Positions 1 to 5,726 of a stretch of 7,304 nucleotides of DNA are shown piece by piece. The first letter of the stretch is position 1, and every line of letters begins with the position of its first letter. The position numbers and the translations under genes are program-made. This DNA comes from Candidatus Zymogenus sp. Lineage in GTDB: Bacteria; Desulfobacterota; Zymogenia; Zymogenales; Zymogenaceae. The DNA is taken from contig JAUWME010000107.1 in NCBI GenBank assembly GCA_030613285.1, positions 1 to 7,304 of the forward strand, written 5' to 3'. A model generated the notes under the pieces. That model saw nothing but the letters and a program-made list of their open reading frames with translations, made no database searches and had not been told where the DNA came from.

Positions 1-1
1 C

Positions 2-70
2 TTGGGGGCTGCAATTTTGGCAAAGGAGACAAAGGAGAAGCTGGATATTGAAAAGACGGACACAAAATGA
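2..70 (+). CDS. C-terminal end of an unidentified protein (partial; possibly BadF/BcrA-type ATPase)
   Basis: An open frame enters from the left edge and ends at TGA 68-70, giving 22 visible residues that begin LGAAILAKE and end EKTDTK. A Gly-Ala-Ala-hydrophobic-Leu-Ala-Lys-Glu helix followed by a charged tail resembles the end of ASKHA-fold ATPases such as the BadF/BadG/BcrA or 2-hydroxyacyl-CoA dehydratase activator family. That identification is a weak inference from nine residues. The stop overlaps the next gene in an ATGA junction (67-70), so the two genes are probably in one transcript and translationally coupled. The start lies outside the window. Confidence 0.55.
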   Translation: MGAAILAKETKEKLDIEKTDTK

Positions 71-639
71 CAAGATGCAACTGGGCAGTGTCGGATCTCA
101 TGGTTGAATACCACGACACAGAGTGGGGAGTTTTCACCACAGATGACACCGCCCACTTTGAGCACCTGAGCCTTGAGGGGTTCCAGGCGGGTCTCAGCTG
201 GGAGACGGTCTTAAAAAAACGAAGAAATTTTAGAAAGCTATTTGCCGACTTTGATCCTGTGGTGGTCGTAAAATACGATGAGAAGAGGGTTCAGGAAATT
301 TTGCAGGACAAGGGAGGAATCAGGCACGAGCAGAAGATCAGGGCGGTAATCAACAATGCGGCGAGGGTTCTTGAGATAAAGGAGAAACACGGCTCCTTTG
401 GGCGTTTCCTCTTTGAAAGCTTCGGGGGCGAGATAAAAATAAACCGTTTTAAAAAAATGGGAGATTTGCCGCCGAAGACTGTGGAATCTGCAAAATTGAG
501 TGCAGAGCTCAAAAAAATGGGCTTTAAGTTTGTCGGCCCCACCACAATCTACGCCCACCTCCAGTCGGTGGGTTTTGTAAATGACCACGTGGTAGATTGC
601 TTCAGGTTCAAAGAAGTCCAGGCGGGGTATCCGAAGTGA
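67..639 (+). CDS. tag: DNA-3-methyladenine glycosylase I
   Basis: This cytoplasmic base-excision repair enzyme removes 3-methyladenine from alkylated DNA and leaves an abasic site. The 190-residue length matches the family (E. coli Tag is 187). Diagnostic features are all visible: the N-terminal RCNW motif and YHDTEWGV; LEGFQAGLSW with the catalytic-pocket Glu37 and Trp45; KKMGFKFVGPTTIYAHLQ; and VNDHVVDC near the end. Cys4, His16, His174 and Cys178 align with the zinc-snap ligands of E. coli Tag (Cys4, His17, His175, Cys179). The ATG overlaps the upstream stop by 4 nt, and no strong Shine-Dalgarno sequence precedes it, so initiation probably depends on coupling. Composition is near 50% GC (one 60-base line counts 53%), unlike the AT-rich genes downstream. 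The gene looks intact. Confidence 0.96.
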   Translation: MTRCNWAVSDLMVEYHDTEWGVFTTDDTAHFEHLSLEGFQAGLSWETVLKKRRNFRKLFADFDPVVVVKYDEKRVQEILQDKGGIRHEQKIRAVINNAARVLEIKEKHGSFGRFLFESFGGEIKINRFKKMGDLPPKTVESAKLSAELKKMGFKFVGPTTIYAHLQSVGFVNDHVVDCFRFKEVQAGYPK

Positions 640-680
640 TTGTGTTTCAAAAGAATTCATAAAATAATTGAATTAAAAGG

Positions 681-709
681 TTGCATTTAGTACAATAATT
701 GGTTAGAAT
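681..709 (+). promoter_or_regulatory. Candidate sigma-70-type promoter for the HD/YwgA-like pair
   Basis: TTGCAT (681-686) and TAGAAT (704-709) are separated by exactly 17 nt, in the AT-rich 134-bp gap between tag and the HD gene. The -10 box matches consensus in five of six positions; the -35 box matches only in its TTG. Transcription would start near 716, leaving a leader of about 58 nt. The rest of 640-773 shows no gene and no convincing terminator for tag, so read-through from tag is also possible. Confidence 0.4.
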
Positions 710-740
710 TAAGTATCGTTTTATCTCCGTTATTTTTTAC

Positions 741-751
741 TTGTAATACAA
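741..751. promoter_or_regulatory. Short palindrome in the HD-gene leader, possible operator
   Basis: TTGTA and TACAA form a perfect inverted repeat around one central A, 22 bp upstream of the HD-gene ATG and downstream of the candidate promoter. The TACAAT half (747-752) also occurs at 691-696 within the promoter spacer. Such a position would suit autoregulation by a cassette protein, but an 11-bp palindrome in AT-rich DNA can arise by chance. Confidence 0.22.
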
Positions 752-773
752 TTATTTAAGAAAACTACCGCAT

Positions 774-2057
774 ATGACGCAATACGAAGTTCGAGACGCT
801 ATTTATGGATTTATTACTTTTACTGATTGGGAAAGGGAGATAATAAATAGTCCGATTTTTCAAAGACTAAGAAGAATTCGCCAGTTAGGTTTTACAGATA
901 TGGTCTATCCCGGTGCAATGCATACAAGGTTTGAGCATTCTCTTGGAGTTATGCATTTGGCAACTTTAATGTTTGACAACATAATAAAGAATGAAAAAAA
1001 CAAGGCCGTTTTAAAAGAACATTTAGGAGACGAAGAAGCAGGGTTTGTTAAAGATAGACAATTGATAAGATTGGCTGCCTTACTTCACGATGTAGGTCAT
1101 GCGCCTTTTTCTCATGCATCAGAAGAGATAATGCCAATAAACAGCAAAACTAAAAAGCATTTTGACCACGAGCATTATTCAACGGCAATAATTAAGGGTC
1201 CCTTAAAGGATTCTATTGAGAACAATCAATTCAACAAAACAAAACACAATATCAAAGCTGAAGAAGTCGCCGCATTACTTGAAGGGAATGCGGAAATCAT
1301 TGGAGAGAAAATCTTTTGGAAGGAACTAATATCGAGTCAATTGGATGCAGACAGGGGGGACTACCTTTTAAGGGATTCTCATCATGCTGGAGTAAAATAT
1401 GGCATTTATGATTATCCAAGACTGCTAAATACTTTAGCCCTTGGGATAAACCCTGAAGATAGCTCTATGACACTTGGTATAAATGAAGATGGATGGCAAG
1501 TGGCAGAGGCTGTGATTTTTGCGCGTTATCAGATGTTCACCCAAGTCTATTATCATAAAACAAGAATGGCTTACGACTATCATTTGTCAGAAATATTGAA
1601 ATCATTTTTGTCTCGTGAATATGGCTTTAAAACGTTGCCATCTCCAGATAATATTAAGGATTTTCTTAGTTTGGATGATTATATTATATTCGATTATATA
1701 AAAAAACATCCTAAAATAGAAGACTGTAAAATTATTACAAATAGAAAGCACATTAGAAGAATCTACTCAACGCCTGAAATACCAAAGGATGAAGATGAAA
1801 ACGAGAAGAATAACAAAATTGACAAATTAAAAAAAGAAGGCATCTGGTTTTTTGAAAGTGACAAAGCAAAAAAAATATGGTATAAACTGAGCAAAGAAGA
1901 TAAGGAAAATAGTGAAATAATGATAATCGATACAGATGGTAATCTGAAACCTCTGTCTGAATATTCTCGTATCGCAAAAAATATTGGTGAAATAAAACAA
2001 ATCTGTTTATATGTAAAATATGATGATAAAGAAAAAGCCAAGGAGGTACTTAAATAA
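774..2057 (+). CDS. HD-domain phosphohydrolase, dGTPase/SAMHD1-like (COG1078, YwfO-like)
   Basis: Predicted metal-dependent nucleotide phosphohydrolase of 427 residues, close to the usual family length. The N-terminus carries the family signature RDAIYGFI, then FQRLRRIRQLG and YPGAMHTRFEHSLGVMH. The HD metal site is complete: His55 (in TRFEHS), His105-Asp106 (LLHDVGHAPFSH) and Asp191 (SQLDADRGDYLLRD). His109 and His134 (DHEHYS) are further candidate catalytic histidines. Characterised relatives such as Enterococcus EF1143 and SAMHD1 hydrolyse dNTPs; that activity is inferred here. Residues from about 310 to 385 are very rich in Lys, Glu, Asp and Asn. The ATG lacks a clear Shine-Dalgarno sequence, but the signature begins a few residues in, so the start fits. 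The last A of the TAA stop is the first base of the next ATG. The gene is markedly AT-rich. Confidence 0.9.
   Translation: MTQYEVRDAIYGFITFTDWEREIINSPIFQRLRRIRQLGFTDMVYPGAMHTRFEHSLGVMHLATLMFDNIIKNEKNKAVLKEHLGDEEAGFVKDRQLIRLAALLHDVGHAPFSHASEEIMPINSKTKKHFDHEHYSTAIIKGPLKDSIENNQFNKTKHNIKAEEVAALLEGNAEIIGEKIFWKELISSQLDADRGDYLLRDSHHAGVKYGIYDYPRLLNTLALGINPEDSSMTLGINEDGWQVAEAVIFARYQMFTQVYYHKTRMAYDYHLSEILKSFLSREYGFKTLPSPDNIKDFLSLDDYIIFDYIKKHPKIEDCKIITNRKHIRRIYSTPEIPKDEDENEKNNKIDKLKKEGIWFFESDKAKKIWYKLSKEDKENSEIMIIDTDGNLKPLSEYSRIAKNIGEIKQICLYVKYDDKEKAKEVLK
2041..2046 (+). promoter_or_regulatory. Strong Shine-Dalgarno sequence of the YwgA-like gene
   Basis: AGGAGG lies inside the last codons of the HD gene, 10 nt before the downstream ATG (2057). 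It fixes the start of the second gene. Together with the TAATG overlap it indicates co-translation, possibly with the second protein made in excess, because the HD gene has no comparable site. Confidence 0.8.
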
Positions 2058-2584
2058 TGAAAGAGAACAGCATATTCAAAAATCCTGCCTTGATAGGATA
2101 CTTAGTTGAGACAATGAACGAAAAAGATCCTGGAAAACAGGTAGGAAAAACAGTTATCCAAAAAATGATGTACTTTTTGACAAGGGAAGGTCATACGAAT
2201 TTTAGTTACTCAATGCACCATTACGGCCCCTACTCGTCGGGAATATCCAGTGAACTCGGTACTGCAGCAGCGTCTGGAATTGTAAACGAAACTTGGCATA
2301 ATAATGAAGGGTACTATATTAAAAGTGGACATAGAAAGGACGATTTTGTAAACCTTGTTTCTGAAGATGAAAAACAGGCTATAAATCAAATTGTCAAAAA
2401 GTTTGGGAAATTCAATGCAGTTGAAATGTCAATAATTGCAACAGCATTCTATATCAAAGAGAATTTTGATACTCAATATAGTGAAATAGCAGAAGTAGTT
2501 CACAGTTTAAAAAAGAATTTCTCTATATCAAAAATTAAAAATATCTTGGAAGAATTTCAAGAAGAACTTGAAAGCGAAAAATAG
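2057..2584 (+). CDS. YwgA-like / Panacea (DUF4065)-like small protein
   Basis: This is a 175-residue soluble protein with no signal peptide or membrane segment. Residues 31-41 (KTVIQKMMYFL) followed by HHYGPYS at 54-60 and a helix ending in SGIV match the pattern of Bacillus YwgA-type proteins. They also resemble the core of Panacea/SocA-like domains, where a Lys-Leu-hydrophobic-Tyr-Leu helix precedes a Gly-Pro motif. A second helical part runs from about 103 to 135 (VEMSIIATAFYIKE), and the tail is charged. From memory, B. subtilis ywgA sits next to ywfO, which encodes an HD protein of the same family as the partner here, so the pairing appears conserved. Function is unknown; antitoxin or regulator of the HD enzyme is the natural inference. 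The gene is AT-rich like its partner and unlike tatD. Confidence 0.7.
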   Translation: MKENSIFKNPALIGYLVETMNEKDPGKQVGKTVIQKMMYFLTREGHTNFSYSMHHYGPYSSGISSELGTAAASGIVNETWHNNEGYYIKSGHRKDDFVNLVSEDEKQAINQIVKKFGKFNAVEMSIIATAFYIKENFDTQYSEIAEVVHSLKKNFSISKIKNILEEFQEELESEK

Positions 2585-2587
2585 TTC

Positions 2588-2638
2588 CAGATACTGCTCT
2601 CATTGAAACCTGTCAAATAAATGGAGGCAGGTCATCTG
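2588..2638. terminator. Nested inverted repeat between converging genes, possible weak terminator
   Basis: An inner stem pairs ACCTGTC (2608-2614) with GGCAGGT (2626-2632), with one G-T pair and an 11-nt loop. An outer stem pairs CAGAT (2588-2592) with ATCTG (2634-2638). It lies in the 78-bp gap between the ends of the YwgA-like gene and tatD. No T-run follows on the plus strand. On the minus strand a run of five T follows the outer stem only after several bases, inside the YwgA-like gene. Any terminator activity would be weak or Rho-assisted. Confidence 0.3.
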
Positions 2639-2662
2639 AAACGATAGAATCAATTTAGACTT

Positions 2663-3487
2663 CTAATCAAACAAATCAATCCGAAAGGCCTTTAGCGTAT
2701 TCAGCGCCGCCGCCTCCATCAGCTTCTCCGGAAAATCACCCCGAATCTCGGCTGCGGCCATCGCCGTATGCCTCACGTACGCTGGCTCGTTTCGCTTTCC
2801 CCGAAACGGCACCGGAGCCAAAAAAGGGGCATCCGTCTCAAAGAGGATTTTGTTGCTGGGAAGTCTCTTGACCACATCGTGGAGTTCCTTTGCCTTGGGA
2901 AACGTGACGACGCCGGGAATGGAGATGTAAAAATCTAAGTCCAGACACTTTTTTGCGTGCTCCCAGTCGCCGGAAAAGCAGTGAATTATCCCCGGTGTGT
3001 ATGAACCCCTCCTCTCCGTAAGTACCTTCAGCACCTCGGCGTTTGCCTCTCTGTCGTGGATGACAACGGGAAGTTCCACCTCACCCGAAAGGTCAAGAAA
3101 ATCGTAAAATGCCTTGTATTGTCTGTCCACGGGGGAAAGCTTTCTGAAGAGATCAAGCCCCGTCTCGCCAATCCCCACAACTTTTTTGTTATTAGATAGC
3201 TCCTTGATCCCGTCAAGCGTATTTTTTGTAACTGTCTTTGCATCGTGGGGGTGGACACCAACAACGGCGTAGATGTCGCTGTTTCTTTCGATCTTTTGGT
3301 TGGCTTCGGTATTTTGGTTAGATATTTCCACCGCTTTTTTTGAGGAGTTAAGATCAATGCCGATGGTAATTATTGCAGTGAGACCACCGCCACCCTTGTC
3401 AACATCGGCAAAGGCGCGGTCGATTACAGCCTCTCTGTCTTTGTTAAACTGCGGCAGGTCAAGATGTGCGTGGGAATCGATTAGCAT
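2663..3487 (-). CDS. tatD: TatD-family metal-dependent hydrolase (DNase/deacylase)
   Basis: TIM-barrel metallohydrolase of 274 residues, the normal family length. Metal ligands are all visible: His6 and His8 (DSHAHLD), Glu108 (GIGETGLD), His144 (VVIHDREA), His169 (GIIHCFSG) and Asp219 (ETDAPFLAP). The RGKRNEPAYV signature follows at about 229. E. coli TatD has 3'-5' exonuclease activity and some relatives remove D-amino acids from tRNA, so the substrate is not fixed by sequence. The ATG shares one base with the metG stop (TGATG, 3485-3489), and only a weak AGG precedes it, so translation is probably coupled to metG. Compared with compact TatD proteins it has a Gly-rich insertion (KGGGG at 31-35) and a longer polar stretch at about 55-71. 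GC is high, 62-65% in sampled lines. Confidence 0.95.
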   Translation of the reverse strand: MLIDSHAHLDLPQFNKDREAVIDRAFADVDKGGGGLTAIITIGIDLNSSKKAVEISNQNTEANQKIERNSDIYAVVGVHPHDAKTVTKNTLDGIKELSNNKKVVGIGETGLDLFRKLSPVDRQYKAFYDFLDLSGEVELPVVIHDREANAEVLKVLTERRGSYTPGIIHCFSGDWEHAKKCLDLDFYISIPGVVTFPKAKELHDVVKRLPSNKILFETDAPFLAPVPFRGKRNEPAYVRHTAMAAAEIRGDFPEKLMEAAALNTLKAFRIDLFD

Positions 3488-5556
3488 CAGCTGAGCCTGC
3501 TTCCGGGGAGAAGCTCTTTTTCGATAGTGACGAGGGCAAGGCCCCCCTCGTCATCCACCACCGCAAGAACCATCCCCTGAGATTCAATCCCCATCAGCTT
3601 TGCGGGTTCAAGGTTTGCCAAGAGCACAACTCTTTTTCCCACAAGCTCGTCGGGGGAATAGTGCTTGCCAATTCCGGCAACGACTGTTCGCTCCTCCCCA
3701 ATGTTGACCGTAAGCTTTAGCAGTTTATTCGATTTTGGGACAGCCACAGCATTGGTTACTACCCCAAGCCTCATATCGAGTCTTTTGAATTCATCGTAGG
3801 TAATCAAGCCACCCAATGGCAATTCAGTCTTCTGTTTTTTCCCCCACCTCCACCACCTCTTCTTATCCACCACAGCCACAGCCTCTTTGGCCGACACAGT
3901 TTGGGTCTCTTCCTCCACCTTCACCACAGACACAGACTGGGCCTCTTCCACCACTTTCTCACTATCTTTCACCAGTGCCTCACTCTTATCGACATCCACA
4001 GGGTCAACCCGCGGGAAAAGCTGGGATGCAGGCATCACCTGGGCACCGATGGGAAGTCCCCCCCAGCTCATCAATTCATCAAGCCGTTTGTGAGAAAAAT
4101 CCGCCCTGACACCAATCATCGTCAGGATTTCCTCGGCAACATCCGGCATAAACGGGATGATTAGCGTTCCGATAAACCTCAACGTCTCAAGAATATTATA
4201 CATCACTCTGGCAAGACGACCCTTCTTCGCTTCGTCCTTGGCAAGCTCCCACGGGGCGTTCTCCACGATGTAGCGGTTGCACTCCCCAACAAGGTCCCAT
4301 ATCTCTGCAAGGGCCTTGCTAAAAGCCAAGCTGTCCATCAATTTCGTGTATTGCGGAAGAACCCTCATCGCTGTGGATATCAGTCTATCATCAGAAGGAT
4401 CCCCTTTCCCGCCGGGCGATGGGATTGTTCCCCCCAAATATTTCGTCGCCATGGAGAGGCTTCTGCTGACGAGGTTCCCAAGGTCGTTTGCAAGATCGGC
4501 GTTTATCCTTGCAACCATGCCCTCTTCAGAAAAGGTGGCGTCAAGCCCGAATACCATTTCCCGCATTAAATAGTAGCGAAAAGCATCGAGACCGTACTTA
4601 TCCTTGAGCGACAGGGGAGCCACGATGTTTCCCAGAGATTTACTCATCTTTGACTCATTCACGTTCCAGTAGCCGTGTACGTTAAGATGCTGATAAGGCT
4701 CGATTCCGGCGGCCTTAAGCATTGTTGGCCAATAGATTCCGTGGGGCTTTATGATGTCCTTTGCAACAAGGTGTTCAGCGACGGGCCAGAATTTTTTGAA
4801 ATTATCGCCATCGGGAAACCCAACACCGGTCAGGTAATTTATCAGGGCGTCAAACCAAACGTAGGTGACATATTTTTCATCAAAGGGGAGTTCAATCCCC
4901 CAATCAATCCTCGACTTTGGTCTGGAAATGCAGAGGTCTTCCAACGGTTCTCGCAGAAATGCCAATATTTCGTTCTTGTAACGTTTTGGGCGGATGAATT
5001 CGGGATTATCATTGATGTGTTTAATAAGCCAGTCTTGATACTTGCTCATCTTGAAAAAGTAATTTGACTCTTCGATATACTCCGGCTTCACCTCGTGATC
5101 GGGGCATTTGCCATCGACAAGTTCCCTTTCCACATAGAACCGCTCACATCCGGTGCAGTACAGCCCGCCATAACTTTCAAAATAGATATCCCCTGCATCG
5201 TAGACCTTTTGCAGGATAAGTTGAACCACCTTTATATGATCCTCATCTGTGGTTCTTATAAAATAGTCATTTGAGATTTTCAGCTCTGGCCAGAGGGCCC
5301 GAAAGAGGCCGCTTATCTCGTCGGCATACTCTTTGGGCGAAATCCCCTTTTCTTCTGCCGCCCGTTTGACTTTGTCCCCGTGCTCGTCAGTGCCAGTCAG
5401 AAAGAAGGTCTCGTAGCCCATGAGTTTCCGATAACGAGACAGGACATCTGCAACTATTGTCGTGTATGCGTGCCCGATGTGCGGTTGGGCATTGACGTAA
5501 TAGATTGGCGTTGAGATGTAATAATCTTTTTTTTCGGTCGTCTTCTCGATTGTCAT
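3487..5556 (-). CDS. metG: Methionyl-tRNA synthetase with C-terminal tRNA-binding domain
   Basis: Cytoplasmic class I synthetase that charges tRNA-Met for initiation and elongation; 689 residues. The Rossmann core has the HIGH motif at 26-29 (PHIGHAYT) and KMSKS at 303-307. A single zinc knuckle is formed by Cys134, Cys137, Cys151 and His154, like Thermus MetRS (CxxC...CxxH). The helical anticodon-binding domain spans about 345-490, with NLVSR at 361-365 and NAPWELAKD at 433-441. A C-terminal EMAP/Trbp111-type OB domain runs from about 585 to 689 (DMRLGVV, ANLEPAKLMGIESQGM) and normally supports dimerisation and tRNA binding. Between them lies a long variable linker (about 515-583) with a Trp/Arg/Lys-rich patch. 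The start is supported by AGAGGT placed 6 nt upstream. The stop overlaps the tatD start. Confidence 0.97.
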   Translation of the reverse strand: MTIEKTTEKKDYYISTPIYYVNAQPHIGHAYTTIVADVLSRYRKLMGYETFFLTGTDEHGDKVKRAAEEKGISPKEYADEISGLFRALWPELKISNDYFIRTTDEDHIKVVQLILQKVYDAGDIYFESYGGLYCTGCERFYVERELVDGKCPDHEVKPEYIEESNYFFKMSKYQDWLIKHINDNPEFIRPKRYKNEILAFLREPLEDLCISRPKSRIDWGIELPFDEKYVTYVWFDALINYLTGVGFPDGDNFKKFWPVAEHLVAKDIIKPHGIYWPTMLKAAGIEPYQHLNVHGYWNVNESKMSKSLGNIVAPLSLKDKYGLDAFRYYLMREMVFGLDATFSEEGMVARINADLANDLGNLVSRSLSMATKYLGGTIPSPGGKGDPSDDRLISTAMRVLPQYTKLMDSLAFSKALAEIWDLVGECNRYIVENAPWELAKDEAKKGRLARVMYNILETLRFIGTLIIPFMPDVAEEILTMIGVRADFSHKRLDELMSWGGLPIGAQVMPASQLFPRVDPVDVDKSEALVKDSEKVVEEAQSVSVVKVEEETQTVSAKEAVAVVDKKRWWRWGKKQKTELPLGGLITYDEFKRLDMRLGVVTNAVAVPKSNKLLKLTVNIGEERTVVAGIGKHYSPDELVGKRVVLLANLEPAKLMGIESQGMVLAVVDDEGGLALVTIEKELLPGSRLS

Positions 5557-5562
5557 AAATAT

Positions 5563-5568
5563 ACCTCT
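5563..5568 (-). promoter_or_regulatory. Shine-Dalgarno sequence of metG
   Basis: On the minus strand AGAGGT precedes the metG ATG by 6 nt. It supports the chosen start and suggests independent, efficient initiation of metG, in contrast to the coupled tatD. Confidence 0.7.
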
Positions 5569-5584
5569 TTTTCCAAAGTGAATT

Positions 5585-5618
5585 GACCGTCGCTATCACA
5601 AAGTTTCCCGACCCGTCG
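5585..5618 (-). repeat. Short direct repeat in the metG leader
   Basis: On the minus strand CGACGGGTC (5618-5610) recurs as CGACGGTC (5592-5585), about 26 nt apart, in a GC-richer island inside the otherwise AT-rich leader, 29-62 bp before the metG start. It could be a paired protein-binding site or nothing. I see no T-box signature in this leader. Confidence 0.3.
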
Positions 5619-5654
5619 AAATTCTTAAATGATATATAATATCTCTCTTTTTAT

Positions 5655-5683
5655 ATAATTGAGCGTAAACTGATACGCTTCAA
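5655..5683 (-). promoter_or_regulatory. Possible metG promoter overlapping a small hairpin
   Basis: On the minus strand TTGAAG (5683-5678) is followed after 17 nt by AATTAT (5660-5655), a weak match to sigma-70 elements in a strongly AT-rich stretch. The spacer contains most of a perfect 6-bp stem: AGCGTA (5662-5667) pairs with TACGCT (5674-5679) around a 6-nt loop. No T-run follows the stem on either strand, so it is not an intrinsic terminator. metG may equally be transcribed from the promoter upstream of ricT. Confidence 0.25.
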
Positions 5684-5726
5684 ACTTACCTTTTAGACTC
5701 ACCTTTTAAACTCGCCTTCTAAACTC
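5675..5726 (-). repeat. Tandem array of four 13-bp repeats between ricT and metG
   Basis: Read on the minus strand, four consecutive 13-mers occur without gaps: GAGTTTAGAAGGC (5726-5714), GAGTTTAAAAGGT (5713-5701), GAGTCTAAAAGGT (5700-5688) and AAGTTTGAAGCGT (5687-5675). They differ from the consensus GAGTTTAAAAGGT at two, zero, one and three positions. A degenerate partial unit (AAGTTAGAAG) precedes them near 5742. Each unit contains an AAAGG-like, Shine-Dalgarno-like core. The array lies 41 bp after the ricT stop. Confidence 0.75.

Noticed and set aside
238..660. 140-codon minus-strand frame opposite tag
   Set aside because: Fully overlaps the intact tag gene, with no motif or ribosome site.
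654..674. AATTCA/TGAATT inverted repeat just after tag as a terminator
   Set aside because: Six A/T-rich pairs with a 9-nt loop and no T-run; too weak to call.
644..2642. GTTTCA near 644 and TGAAAC near 2604 and 2637 as flanking inverted repeats of a mobile cassette
   Set aside because: Only six bases, not at matching distances from the gene ends, and no transposase or target duplication; expected by chance.
3816..4164. Pro/Ser/Thr-rich open frames on the plus strand opposite the metG linker
   Set aside because: They are antisense shadows of the Val/Glu/Lys-rich MetRS linker. They lack ribosome sites and family motifs, and the minus-strand frame is unambiguous metG.
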